Positions 45,007 to 55,169 of a DNA stretch of 64,000 nt are shown here, piece after piece. Origin of the DNA: Streptomyces camelliae (GTDB lineage: Bacteria > Actinomycetota > Actinomycetes > Streptomycetales > Streptomycetaceae). How positions within the stretch are numbered: the first letter of the stretch is position 1; each line of letters begins with the position of its first letter. The stretch lies in assembly GCF_027625935.1 (NCBI RefSeq), contig NZ_CP115300.1, positions 4,650,001-4,714,000 of the forward strand. The letters run 5' to 3'. The position numbers were made by a program, and so were the translations under genes. Below the pieces are notes generated by a model. That model did not search any database, was not told the origin of the DNA, and was given only the letters and a program-made list of their open reading frames with translations.

Positions 45007-45912
45007 TCAGCCCCAGGACGCGGCCGCCCGCAGAAGCCACTCATGGGCCCGTGCCACATGGGACATGGCGAGGGTGCCCGTGCGCACCACCAGGAAGTAC
45101 GTGCGCAGGGGCGGTACAGCCGGGTCGTGCAGTGTCACGATCGTGCCCTGGGCGAGGGCCGGGGCGCACAGATAGCGGGGCAGCACCGCCAGTCCGGCAC
45201 CGGCGATCGCGCAGGCGAGCACGGCCCGTAGATCCGGGACGACGATCGTGCCCGAGGCGGCCGGGCGGGAGTCGAAGACGGAGGCCCAGTAGTGCGAGAC
45301 GAGGGGCAGTGACTCGTGGACCTCGACCAAGGGCAGATCCTCCAGCGCCGGCGCGCCCTTCAGACGGAGCTCCTCCGCGCCGATCCGCTCCACCCAGCGA
45401 GGAGCGGCGACCAGCACGTGTTCCTCATCGCAGAGCGGAGTCGCGGTGAGCAGCGCACCACGCGGCCGGGCCGTACTGATGGCCAGATCATGGTGTCCGG
45501 CGGCCAGGCCCTCCAGCGTCTCCTCGGCCGTGCCGAACGAGGCACGCAGAGCGAATCCCTGGCCGTCGTCGCCGGTCAGCTCCGTGAGGGCGGGCAGGGC
45601 ACGTTCGGCGGTGAACTCGGGTGGCCCGGCGAGATGCAGGGTTCTCAGCGAGGAGTCGTCGTCCAGGCCGCTCTCGGCTATCTCCACCAGAGCGTCGAGG
45701 TGGGGTGCGGCCTTGTGCGCGAGTTCGTCGCCGATGGTCGTCGGGGTCACTCCGCGCGCCTGCCGCAGGAAGAGCGGCTTGCCCAACTGGCGTTCCAGCG
45801 TGCGGATCTGCGAGGTCACGGCGGGCTGGGAGAGACCGAGCAGCGCCGCGGCGCGGGTGAAGGAGCCGGCCCGGTGCACGGTGACGAAGGTGCGCAGCAA
45901 GGCCAGATCCAC
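45007..45912 (-). CDS. LysR-family transcriptional regulator
   Basis: 301 residues from the GTG complementary to 45910-45912, with GGAGGGGAAA upstream. The N-terminal winged helix is LALLRTFVTVHRAGSFTRAA then LGLSQPAVTSQIRTLERQLG. The effector domain (about 90-295) has the two-lobe PBP2 layout (EEHVLVAAPRWVERIGAEEL; ALACAIAGAGLAVLPRYLCA). No obvious divergent target exists nearby; the upstream gene on the same strand is the PLP lyase beyond a terminator. An AT-rich ATAAATATGTCGATAG stretch just upstream fits a LysR T-N11-A site. Confidence 0.9.
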   Translation of the reverse strand: MDLALLRTFVTVHRAGSFTRAAALLGLSQPAVTSQIRTLERQLGKPLFLRQARGVTPTTIGDELAHKAAPHLDALVEIAESGLDDDSSLRTLHLAGPPEFTAERALPALTELTGDDGQGFALRASFGTAEETLEGLAAGHHDLAISTARPRGALLTATPLCDEEHVLVAAPRWVERIGAEELRLKGAPALEDLPLVEVHESLPLVSHYWASVFDSRPAASGTIVVPDLRAVLACAIAGAGLAVLPRYLCAPALAQGTIVTLHDPAVPPLRTYFLVVRTGTLAMSHVARAHEWLLRAAASWG

Positions 45913-46060
45913 GGTTTCCCCTCCCCTGTCCCTGCCCTTCTGCGGCGCCAGGCAGGCCCCCACTATAAATATGTCGATAGGTCGCTGTCGCTAGCGTGAT
46001 TGGACACTGACACAGAGTCAACTAGCCTTGTTCGCGCGGTTCTTCGCGCGCAGAACCGAA

Positions 46061-46097
46061 GACGGTCCGAGCCACGAGGGGGGAGGCTCGGACCGTC
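46061..46097 (-). terminator. Terminator after the cystathionine-type lyase gene
   Basis: GACGGTCCGAGCC (46061-46073) pairs perfectly with GGCTCGGACCGTC (46085-46097), 24 bp downstream of the lyase stop on the minus strand. Confidence 0.88.
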
Positions 46098-46120
46098 GCC
46101 GTGTCACCGGGTGCGGTGTC

Positions 46121-47278
46121 TCACCCGGCGGACCCGGCCGACTCGTCCAGCGCGCGCAGCACGTCCGCGATCAGGTCCTCTGGGTCCTCGGCGCCGACGG
46201 ACATCCGGATGAAGCCCTCCGGAACGTCGTCCCCGCCCCAGCGGCGCCGCCGCTCGGCCGTCGAGCGCACACCGCCGAAGCTGGTCGCGTCCTCCACCAG
46301 CCGCAGGGCTTCGAGGAAACGCTCGGCACGCGCGCGCGTGGGCAGCGTGAAGGAGACCACGCAGCCGTAGCGGCGCATCTGTCGCGAGGCGGTCTTGTGC
46401 GCGGGGTCGTCGGGCAGCCCCGGGTAGCGCAGAGCGGACACCTCGGGCCGCTGCCGCAGGGCCTCGGCGACGGCGAGGGCGGTGGCGTTCTGCCGGTCCA
46501 CGCGCAACTGGAGCGTGGCGATGGAGCGGTGCGCGAGCCAGGCCTCCATGGGCCCGGAGATCGCCCCGACGATCTTGCGCCAGCGGCGTACGGCGGCCAT
46601 GGCCTCGGCGTTCCGCCCCGCGACGTAGCCCAGAAGGATGTCTCCGTGTCCAGTGAGCTGCTTGGTGCCGCTGGCCACCGAGAAGTCGGCGCCCAGTTCC
46701 AGCGGGCGCTGCCCGAGCGGGGTGGCGAGGGTGTTGTCGACGGCCACCAGGGTGCCCTGCGCGTGGGACGCCGCCACCAGCCGCCGGATGTCGCACACGT
46801 CCAGCCCGGGGTTCGACGGGGACTCGATCCACAGCAGCCGGGCGCCGTCGAGGACCTCCAGCTGGCCATCCCCGCCGGTGGGCGCCGTGCGCACCTCGAT
46901 GCCGTATGCCTCCAGCTGGGCGCGGACCAGCGGCAGCACCTGGTAGCCGTCGGAGGGCAGCACGACCGCGTCCCCGGCGCGCAGCTGGGAGAAGAGCACG
47001 GACGAGATCGCGGCCATGCCGGAGGCGAAGACCAGCGTCTCGACGTCGTTCCGCCCGGGCGCCTCCAGCTCGCCGACGGCCCGCTCCAGCAGTGTCCACG
47101 TGGGGTTCTCGTCACGGCCGTACAGATACGGGCCCGTCGCCTCGCCGGGCAGGTGGAAGTGCGCCGCGAACACCGGGCCGGGCAGGGTCGGCTCGTGCTT
47201 GACCGGCTCGGGCAGTCCCGCGCGTACCGCCCGCGTGCCGTCGCCGGACTGCCGCGCCTCGCCAGTGGCGTCGCTCAT
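46121..47278 (-). CDS. Cystathionine gamma-lyase/synthase-family PLP enzyme
   Basis: 385 residues from ATG 47278-47276 (MSDATGEARQSGDGTRAVRA). The Cys/Met-metabolism PLP family makes or breaks C-S bonds of sulfur amino acids. The typical features are YGRDENPTWTLLERAVGELE near 55, FASGMAAISSVL near 88, VAVDNTLATPLGQRPLELGA near 180 and the PLP-lysine motif SVASGTKQLTGHGDILLGY near 203. Reaction direction cannot be decided from sequence. It overlaps ptpA by 4 bp (ATGA), so both are co-translated. Confidence 0.9.
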   Translation of the reverse strand: MSDATGEARQSGDGTRAVRAGLPEPVKHEPTLPGPVFAAHFHLPGEATGPYLYGRDENPTWTLLERAVGELEAPGRNDVETLVFASGMAAISSVLFSQLRAGDAVVLPSDGYQVLPLVRAQLEAYGIEVRTAPTGGDGQLEVLDGARLLWIESPSNPGLDVCDIRRLVAASHAQGTLVAVDNTLATPLGQRPLELGADFSVASGTKQLTGHGDILLGYVAGRNAEAMAAVRRWRKIVGAISGPMEAWLAHRSIATLQLRVDRQNATALAVAEALRQRPEVSALRYPGLPDDPAHKTASRQMRRYGCVVSFTLPTRARAERFLEALRLVEDATSFGGVRSTAERRRRWGGDDVPEGFIRMSVGAEDPEDLIADVLRALDESAGSAG

Positions 47279-47766
47279 GCGGCCCGCCCTTCCAGGTGCT
47301 CCTGTACGGCGGCGAGCAGCCCGGTGCTCGCCGCCTCCACCAGCGCAAGGCACTCCTCGAAGCCGTCGCGGTGGCCGTAGTACGGATCCGGTACGTCGAC
47401 GTCGTCGTCCGCCGCAGGGTCGTAGGAGCGCATCAGGCGGATCTTGCGGGCGTCCTCCTCGGTGGGGGCGAGGCGGCGCAGGGCCTTGAGGTGGCCGGTG
47501 TCGAGCGCGATGACGAGGTCGAGACGGGCGAACCACGATGGCTGGAACTGCCGTGCGACGTGCTCGCTGTCGTAGCCGTGCTCCTCAAGCACCGAGACGG
47601 TACGCGGGTCGGCGGGCTCGCCCTCGTGCCAGCCGCCGGTCCCGGCGCTGTCGACCTCCACCCGGTCCTCCAGCCCCGCCTCCGCCACGCGCGCGCGGAA
47701 GACGGATTCGGCCATCGGGGAGCGGCAGATGTTGCCGGTGCACACGAAGCAGACGCGGTAGGTCAT
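47275..47766 (-). CDS. ptpA: Low-molecular-weight protein-tyrosine phosphatase
   Basis: 163 residues from ATG 47766-47764 (MTYRVCFVCTGNICRSPMAE). The P-loop VCTGNICRSPM holds the catalytic Cys, and the acid motif is DVPDPYYG near residue 126. Length and motifs match PtpA of S. coelicolor, which affects secondary metabolism when over-expressed. It precedes the lyase gene with a 4-bp overlap, an odd functional pairing. The DUF/holin-like membrane gene lies 7 bp downstream of its start on the other side of the same strand, so a three-gene unit is likely. Confidence 0.92.
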   Translation of the reverse strand: MTYRVCFVCTGNICRSPMAESVFRARVAEAGLEDRVEVDSAGTGGWHEGEPADPRTVSVLEEHGYDSEHVARQFQPSWFARLDLVIALDTGHLKALRRLAPTEEDARKIRLMRSYDPAADDDVDVPDPYYGHRDGFEECLALVEAASTGLLAAVQEHLEGRAA

Positions 47767-47773
47767 GGCGTGT

Positions 47774-48151
47774 TCAGTCCTCGTCCGGAAGGATCATGTG
47801 CAGCGCCCAGGAGACGACGGAGACGATCAGACCGCCGAGGACGGCTGTCCAGAAGCCCTCCACGTGGAAGCTCAGCGAGAGCTTGCCGCACACCCACGAC
47901 GTCAGCAGCAGCATCAGCGCGTTCACGACCAGGGTGATCAGGCCCAGCGTGAGGATGAACAGCGGGAAGGTGAGCACCTTCACGATCGGCTTGACCAGCG
48001 AGTTGACCAGGCCGAAGATCAGCGCGACCACGATCAGCGTGCCGGCCTTCTTGGCCGTGCTGGTACCGGTCAGGGTGATCTTGTCGAGCAGCCATACGGC
48101 GACCGCGACGGCGCCTGCGTTGGCGATCGTCTTGACTACGAAATTCTTCAT
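47774..48151 (-). CDS. Phage-holin-4/YvlD-family membrane protein
   Basis: 125 residues from ATG 48151-48149 (MKNFVVKTIANAGAVAVAVW). Four hydrophobic segments are visible, with the family-typical middle FGLVNSLVKPIVKVLTFPLF and ILTLGLITLVVNALMLLLTS. Despite the name, this family is widespread in chromosomes and not evidence for a prophage. Function unknown. ptpA begins 7 bp after its stop on the same strand. Confidence 0.85.
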   Translation of the reverse strand: MKNFVVKTIANAGAVAVAVWLLDKITLTGTSTAKKAGTLIVVALIFGLVNSLVKPIVKVLTFPLFILTLGLITLVVNALMLLLTSWVCGKLSLSFHVEGFWTAVLGGLIVSVVSWALHMILPDED

Positions 48152-48209
48152 GTGTCTGATCGTGGCAGACCGGATCGGAACCGAGCAGTGAGGCGAGGGC
48201 AACAGCGCG

Positions 48210-48527
48210 ATGAAGGCATTCCGGCTGGATGAACTGGAGGCGGAGCGCGCCGCCAACGAGGGGGCCTACCTGCAGTTCCTGCGGGAGCGGAACATGTCGG
48301 TCGGGCTGTACGCGCTCAACGCGGGCGAGCACGACCCGCAGAAGCCGCACAATCAGGACGAGGTGTACTTCGTGGTGAGCGGCCGGGCGTCGATCACCGT
48401 CGGCTCGGAGACGACCGAGGTGGCACGGGGCAGTGTCGTGTACGTGCCGGCCGGGGTCGCTCACAGGTTCCACCACATCAGCGAGGATCTGAGGGTTCTC
48501 GTCGTCTTCTCTCCGCCCGAGGCGTGA
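48210..48527 (+). CDS. Cupin-domain protein
   Basis: 105 residues from ATG 48210 (MKAFRLDELEAERAANEGAY). The two cupin motifs are visible: GEHDPQKPHNQDEVYFVVSG (metal ligands H, E) near 40-60 and GSVVYVPAGVAHRFHH near 75-90. A single small cupin like this may be a dioxygenase, isomerase or binding protein; the substrate is unknown. It is divergent from the holin-like gene. Confidence 0.85.
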   Translation: MKAFRLDELEAERAANEGAYLQFLRERNMSVGLYALNAGEHDPQKPHNQDEVYFVVSGRASITVGSETTEVARGSVVYVPAGVAHRFHHISEDLRVLVVFSPPEA

Positions 48528-48686
48528 GGCCGGACCCCAGGGTTCCCTAGGGGAAGGGTCAGGGCAGGACAAGGGGCGCAAGGCCCCCGTGAGGCCCCCT
48601 CACGGCTCTAGCATCGAATGCGGAACATCAAGGACGTACGAGAACCCGAGTCGTACGACGACTCCGACGACGAAAAGGAAAAGGCG

Positions 48687-48899
48687 ATGCGAGAGATCTT
48701 CGCGGGACTTCCGTGGTGGGTGAAGTGGGTCGCGGTGCCGGTCATCGCCCTGGTCGTGTTCGGCGGTCTGATAGCGACCGTCGTCGGGTTCGTCATCGGA
48801 CTGCTGTTCAAGGCGCTGGTCTTCGTCGCACTGGTCGGCGGACTGATCTACATCGTGCGCAAGTTCATGTCGAACTCCTCGTCGCGCAGCGACTGGTGA
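48687..48899 (+). CDS. Small DUF5326-like membrane protein
   Basis: 70 residues from ATG 48687 with AAAAGGAAAAGG upstream; the frame is open 23 codons further but those are charged and lack a ribosome site. Two membrane segments (WVAVPVIALVVFGGLIATVV, LLFKALVFVALVGGLIYIV) and a short Ser-rich basic end. Streptomyces proteins of this type are grouped as DUF5326. Function unknown. Confidence 0.7.
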   Translation: MREIFAGLPWWVKWVAVPVIALVVFGGLIATVVGFVIGLLFKALVFVALVGGLIYIVRKFMSNSSSRSDW

Positions 48900-49030
48900 C
48901 GGAACGCGGGACTGGTGAGCGAACCACGCGATCACCGGTCCCGGCCAGGGGTGACCTATTCCCTCGGGGGAGGGAAGTTTCCCCGCGAGGCCGTCTGCGC
49001 GCGGTGGCGGGCGGTTAAAGTCCGGAACTC

Positions 49031-49053
49031 CCCACGGGGTCCGGCCCCGTGGG
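49031..49053 (+). terminator. Hairpin between DUF5326-like gene and ssgR
   Basis: CCCACGGGG (49031-49039) pairs with CCCCGTGGG (49045-49053). It could be the terminator of the upstream gene. Confidence 0.6.
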
Positions 49054-49115
49054 CGGCGCAGACCCCTCCGTGCTCTTCCCCGGCACGGGCTGCCCATCGC
49101 GCTTCGGAGTGACCC

Positions 49116-50063
49116 TTGGCCACGGTTGACACCGCACCGGCGGAATCCCACGCACCCCCCACCGCGCCGCGCTCCTGCGCGCCTCCCCCGCGGCACCCAC
49201 CTTCCACGGCTGTGGCCGTGCCCGGTCAACCGCACTCGGCGGACGTCTCCGGCCAGCCGCACCCCCCGGCCCTGCTCGTCCAGCCGCACTCCGTGACCTC
49301 TCCCGAACCGGCGGCCGCCGCGACGCTCATCGGATCCGTGCAGCGCGCCATGCGCCTGCTGGAGACGGTCGCCGCGCATGTCTACGGCGCCCCCGCCAAG
49401 CAGCTGGCCCGCGAGACCGGCCTCGCCCTGCCGACGGCCTACCACCTGCTGCGCACCCTGGTCCACGAGGGCTATCTGCGCCGTGAGAAAGGGCTGTTCT
49501 TCCTCGGTGACGCGGCCGAGCGGCTGAGCAGCAGCGGAGCACAGCAGAAACGTCGCAGCGCGGTGGCGGACACGCTGGCGCACTGGCGCGATTCCATCGG
49601 TGTGCCGGTGTACTACGCGATGTACCGGGACGGCGAGATCGAGGTCATGTGCGTCTCCGACAGTCCGGAGGCCCCCGCGGTCGAGGAGTGGGCCGACTTC
49701 CGGGCGACCGGCCACGCGCACGCCATCGGGCAGTGCCTGCTCTCTCAGCTGGACGAGGATGCCCGCCGCGACCATCTCGCCCGCTATCCGGTGCAGCCCA
49801 TCACGCCGTACACAGTCCGGGACAACGACGCCCTGCTGCGGCGGCTGGCCCGGATGCGGCGCATGGAGCCGGTGGTGGAGCGTCAGGAGTACGCGCTGGG
49901 GACGGTCTGCGCGGCGGTCCCGATCACCGTGGGCACCACCGTGGCCACGATGGCCATGTCGCTCCCGCTCCACCAGGCCGACCGGCTGCTGCCCGCGGCG
50001 CATCGGCTGCAGACGGAGATCGGGCGGCATCTGGGCACGCTCACCCTCTCTATCAGTATCTGA
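49116..50063 (+). CDS. ssgR: IclR-family sporulation regulator SsgR
   Basis: 315 residues from TTG 49116, which has GGAG 6 bp upstream; a GTG at 49293 would give 256 residues, closer to the length I recall for SsgR. The first 65 residues are Pro/His-rich and of doubtful status. The winged helix has LIGSVQRAMRLLETVAAHVY and AKQLARETGLALPTAYHLLR. The effector domain follows (VPVYYAMYRDGEIEVMCVSD; FRATGHAHAIGQCLLSQL). In S. coelicolor SsgR activates ssgA, the gene 99 bp downstream. Confidence 0.88.
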   Translation: MATVDTAPAESHAPPTAPRSCAPPPRHPPSTAVAVPGQPHSADVSGQPHPPALLVQPHSVTSPEPAAAATLIGSVQRAMRLLETVAAHVYGAPAKQLARETGLALPTAYHLLRTLVHEGYLRREKGLFFLGDAAERLSSSGAQQKRRSAVADTLAHWRDSIGVPVYYAMYRDGEIEVMCVSDSPEAPAVEEWADFRATGHAHAIGQCLLSQLDEDARRDHLARYPVQPITPYTVRDNDALLRRLARMRRMEPVVERQEYALGTVCAAVPITVGTTVATMAMSLPLHQADRLLPAAHRLQTEIGRHLGTLTLSISI

Positions 50064-50162
50064 AAACTTACTCCTTGTGATCTGCTGTGTACGTTCAGCA
50101 AGATTTGACCACGCTTAGAGGGATCAATCCCAGCCAGTCGATGTCCTATGACGGGGTAGACG

Positions 50163-50600
50163 ATGCGCGAGTCCGTACAGGCAGAAGTCATGATGAGCTT
50201 TCTCGTCTCGGAGGAGCTCTCCTTCCGCATTCCGGTGGAGTTGCGCTACGAGACCAGTGATCCCTATGCCGTGCGACTGACCTTTCATCTGCCCGGTGAC
50301 GCCCCGGTGACCTGGGCCTTCGGGCGCGAGCTGATGATCGACGGGGTCGGCAGGCCGTGCGGGGAAGGGGATGTGCACATCGCCCCCGCCGACTCCGAGG
50401 TGCTCGGCGAAGTGCTGATCAGGCTTCAGGTCGGCACCGACCAGGCACTGTTCCGCTCGTCGGCGCCGCCGCTCGTGGCCTTTCTGGACCGTACGGACAA
50501 GCTGGTGCCGCTCGGCCAGGAAGGGGCGCTGGCCGACTTCGACGCGCATCTGGAAGAGGCGCTGGATCGCATCCTGGCCGAGGAACAGAGCGCCGGCTGA
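50163..50600 (+). CDS. ssgA: Sporulation-specific cell division activator SsgA
   Basis: 145 residues from ATG 50163 (MRESVQAEVMMSFLVSEELS). The SALP family is found only in morphologically complex actinobacteria. SsgA marks sites of septation and branching and with SsgB controls FtsZ placement in aerial hyphae. RIPVELRYETSDPYAVRLTF, APVTWAFGRELMIDGVGRPC and VAFLDRTDKLVPLGQEG are near-identical to the S. coelicolor SsgA I know. The promoter must lie in the 99 bp after ssgR, the expected SsgR target. Confidence 0.95.
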   Translation: MRESVQAEVMMSFLVSEELSFRIPVELRYETSDPYAVRLTFHLPGDAPVTWAFGRELMIDGVGRPCGEGDVHIAPADSEVLGEVLIRLQVGTDQALFRSSAPPLVAFLDRTDKLVPLGQEGALADFDAHLEEALDRILAEEQSAG

Positions 50601-50680
50601 AGCGTTACGGCAGGGGGCGCCGGGTGCTCCGCGTGATGCGTGGGACTGCGCAGGAACGCTTCTGCGGAGGACGACGAGCG

Positions 50681-50797
50681 CAGGACGGCGAGCGCAGGAC
50701 GGCGAGCGGAGGTTGCCGACAGCGCCCCAGCCGCACGGCTACCGGCGCCTCAACCTCACCGCTCCCGGCGTCACCCAGCCTCACCGCTTCCGGCGTC
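50681..50797. repeat. Short direct repeats after ssgA
   Basis: CAGGACGGCGAGCG occurs twice in tandem (50681-50694, 50695-50708). A 19-base unit starting CCTCACCGCT occurs at 50754-50772 and, with one change, at 50779-50797. They fill the gap between convergent ssgA and the YibE/F-like gene, whose stop is inside the second pair. Confidence 0.6.
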
Positions 50798-52241
50798 GCC
50801 CTCGCCCGCCCCGGGCCGGGGCGGGCGAGGGGCCGCTGCGGGCCGGGGCGTCCGGGCCGGGCCGGTCGGCCGCGACGACGAGCGCGGCGAGCGCGGTGGT
50901 GACCGGGACCGAGGCGACGAGGCCGATCGAGCCCACCAGCGTGCGCACGATCTCCTCGGCGACCAGTTCGCTGTTGGCGACGGTGCTCACGCCGCTCTGC
51001 GCGATCGAGAAGAGCAGCAGCAGCGGCAGCGCGGCGCCGGCGTAGGCGAGGACGAGCGTGTTGACCACGGAGGCGATGTGATCGCGGCCGATGCGGATGC
51101 CCGCCCGGTACAGTCCGCGCCGGCCCATCGTCGGGTTGGCCTCGTGCAGTTCCCAGACGGCCGACGTCTGGGTCACGGTCACGTCGTCCAGGACGCCGAG
51201 GGAGCCGATGATGACGCCGGCGAGCAGCAGCCCGCTCATGTCGAGCTTCGGGTAGAGGCCGTGGATCAGGCCGGTCTGGTCGTCGGTGTTGCCGGTGAGC
51301 GCGGCCCAGCCGATGAACTGTGAGCCGAGGATGCCGATCAGTGCCAGCGAGACCAGCGTGCCGAGCACGGCCACCGATGTCCGGGCGGACAGGCCGTGGC
51401 ACATGTACAGGGCGATCAGCATGATGGCGCTCGATCCGACCACCGCCACCAGCAGCGGGTTGGAGCCCTGAAGGATCGCCGGCAGGATGAACTGGTTCAG
51501 CACCAGGAAGCTGACCGCCAGTGCGACGAGCGCCATGACACCGCGCAGCCGGCCCACCACCACGACGGCGAGCGCGAAGATCCCGGCCAGCAGACCCATC
51601 GGGAGGCGGCGATTGACGTCGGCGACCGAGTACTGCAGGTCCTTGGGCGCGGAGGGCTCGTAGGCGACCACGACCTTCTCGCCTTGGTGCAGTTGCCGGG
51701 GCTGGTCCGGCTGCACGATCTCGGTGAAGGTACGGCCCTTGTCCTTGCCGGTGTCGATGCGGACCGTCGCCGTGTGGCAGGTGCCGCTCGCCTCCTGCTG
51801 CGCCGAACTGCCCTCGGCGGTGGACGTGTCCCCAGTGGGCGTCTCGCCCGAGGCGTTCACCGCCTTGCAGCTGACCTGGACGACCTGGGTGACCGTGGCC
51901 TGCTGGGTCTGCTGGTCGAAGCCGACGCCAGTGCGCTTGTGGGGCGGCGTCCCGCCCGGCCACAGCACCACGAGCCCCACCACGACAGCCGCCGTGAACG
52001 GAATCAGGATCGCCGCGATGACCTTACGCAGATGCCGGGAGACCGGAGCGGCAGGTCCGTGGCTGTGACTGTGCCCATGCGAGTGGCCGTGCCCTGGCCC
52101 GTGGCCGTGCCCCTGTTCGGGGCTGTGCCTCTGCTCGGGGCTGTGCCCCTGCTCGTGGATGTGGTCGTGGCTGTGCCCGACGCCCGGCGCCGAGGCGTCC
52201 TGGTGGCGCGGCTCGGGCGGCTGATACGGGTACTGCTCCAT
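50781..52241 (-). CDS. YibE/F-family membrane protein with His-rich N-terminus
   Basis: 486 residues from ATG 52241-52239 (MEQYPYQPPEPRHQDASAPG); a GTG three codons upstream is possible. Residues 20-62 hold about 18 histidines in HSHDHIHEQGH and GHGHSHGHSHSHGP patterns, which could bind metal. One membrane segment (VIAAILIPFTAAVVVGLVVL) is followed by an extracytoplasmic domain. The YibE/F-type core has about seven segments (FALAVVVVGRLRGVMALVAL; GVIIGSLGVLDDVTVTQTSA). Function unknown; I infer transport or sensing. Confidence 0.83.
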   Translation of the reverse strand: MEQYPYQPPEPRHQDASAPGVGHSHDHIHEQGHSPEQRHSPEQGHGHGPGHGHSHGHSHSHGPAAPVSRHLRKVIAAILIPFTAAVVVGLVVLWPGGTPPHKRTGVGFDQQTQQATVTQVVQVSCKAVNASGETPTGDTSTAEGSSAQQEASGTCHTATVRIDTGKDKGRTFTEIVQPDQPRQLHQGEKVVVAYEPSAPKDLQYSVADVNRRLPMGLLAGIFALAVVVVGRLRGVMALVALAVSFLVLNQFILPAILQGSNPLLVAVVGSSAIMLIALYMCHGLSARTSVAVLGTLVSLALIGILGSQFIGWAALTGNTDDQTGLIHGLYPKLDMSGLLLAGVIIGSLGVLDDVTVTQTSAVWELHEANPTMGRRGLYRAGIRIGRDHIASVVNTLVLAYAGAALPLLLLFSIAQSGVSTVANSELVAEEIVRTLVGSIGLVASVPVTTALAALVVAADRPGPDAPARSGPSPAPARGGRGRRRKR

Positions 52242-52329
52242 CCTGGTCACCGCCCGATCATCGCAAGAACGGACGGGGCCCACTGTTCAGCACGCCACAT
52301 ATGACGCTAGCGTGGAGGCACCTTTGCAC

Positions 52330-52474
52330 ACGCGGGAGCTCGGAGCACCGGGCTGAGAGGGCGCTGACCTCCGTATTCGCGATGTTTCACGTGGAACGAA
52401 GCCTGTTCCACGGGAAGCGCCGACAGACGGAAACCGCTGCGTCGACCGCCGAACCTGTTACCGGGTAATGCCGG
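52330..52474 (+). ncRNA. TPP riboswitch (THI box) upstream of thiC
   Basis: The two conserved halves are present: GGGCTGAGAGG (52350-52360) and GAACCTGTTACCGGGTAATG (52451-52470), followed by CCGGCGTAGGGAG. They form the thiamine pyrophosphate pocket. The P3 region between them is long and carries a parS-like hairpin. The last helix overlaps AGGGAG just before the thiC start, consistent with translational control. Confidence 0.9.
52384..52397. other. parS-like site (one mismatch) in the TPP riboswitch
   Basis: GTTTCACGTGGAAC differs from parS by one base (A to G). CGTGGAAC pairs with GTTCCACG 15 bases on, so it is part of an RNA hairpin in the variable P3 arm. Confidence 0.55.
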
Positions 52475-52479
52475 CGTAG

Positions 52480-54276
<1,797 letters not shown>

Positions 54277-54420
54277 GCCGGCGTACGGCGGTCCCTGCCA
54301 CCGAACGGCCTGAGCCGGCCGGGGCATGGACCGCCCGCCCGCCGATGGGCGACGATTCCCACGCCACTTGGAGGATCCGGATCTGCTGGTCCTCCGCCTT
54401 CTGGGTCAGGAGCGATGTGC

Positions 54421-55080
54421 GTGGGCGGATTTTTGCGGTGCAATCTCTTCCGCGGTGTTGATCATCGGCAGGTTTACGAGGCGCTGTCCGAGTTCTGGGA
54501 GGGCGAGGGCCATTGGCTCGCGCCTGCCGATCCGAAGCAGACCGACGTCTACACCCTGCACGAGGAGCACAACGGCTGGACCGTGCTCGACTGGACGCCG
54601 GGCTGGGAATGGGACCTGCGGCGCCGCGCGCAGCTCCATGTCTCCCGCGTGTACGACTGCCCTGGACTCCTGACCTTCATGTACGACGGGGACTACTGGG
54701 GGTACGAGCTCTTCCACCACGGCGGCGCGGTGGATCAGTTCGTCCAGTGGACCGACGCGGAACAGCGCTTCTTCGACGACCTCCCGGTGCACGGACGTCC
54801 CGAGCTGCTGGTGGCGCAGTTTCCGGAACTGAAGCTGGACCTGGAGCATGTGCGGGGCTACCTGACCCCCTACAGCGCCGACGATCCGGCGTACGAGGAC
54901 TTCTGGTGGGACGACGACGATCCCAGGAACCGTCCGGTCCGCGAGGGCGATCGCTGGGGCCGACTGGAGGCCGAAGCGCTCTTCGACTTCTGGCGCTACC
55001 TGGGAGTGAGATCCCCGAGCGGGACCGGTCTGTATCCGCCGGACTGGCGCCGGTTCACCACCGAACCGCAGGAGAGCTGA
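54421..55080 (+). CDS. Hypothetical acidic, Trp/Tyr-rich protein
   Basis: 219 residues from GTG 54421 (VGGFLRCNLFRGVDHRQVYE), chosen because AGGAG lies 8 bp upstream; ATG 54415 is in frame but only 2 bp from AGGAG. The protein is rich in aromatic and acidic residues (GWTVLDWTPGWEWDLRRRAQ; DDPAYEDFWWDDDDPRNRPV), with no membrane segment or known motif. It looks globular. The low pI and aromatic content resemble immunity proteins, which is only a guess. The next two genes, all rightward, are also poorly characterised. Confidence 0.75.
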   Translation: MGGFLRCNLFRGVDHRQVYEALSEFWEGEGHWLAPADPKQTDVYTLHEEHNGWTVLDWTPGWEWDLRRRAQLHVSRVYDCPGLLTFMYDGDYWGYELFHHGGAVDQFVQWTDAEQRFFDDLPVHGRPELLVAQFPELKLDLEHVRGYLTPYSADDPAYEDFWWDDDDPRNRPVREGDRWGRLEAEALFDFWRYLGVRSPSGTGLYPPDWRRFTTEPQES

Positions 55081-55169
55081 CGGCTCCCTGGGCCACGCCC
55101 CGTTGTCAGTGGCGGGCGTTACGCTGCGTAGCGGCGGGGCAATCCATGGGGTGTCGAGGGGGGCTTGTG

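Noticed and set aside
47774..48151. Phage-holin-family gene as sign of a prophage
   Set aside because: The family is common in chromosomes; no integrase, capsid, lysin or att sites are near it.
50681..50797. Short repeats considered as a CRISPR array
   Set aside because: Only two copies of each unit, no regular spacers and no cas genes; they look like simple duplications.
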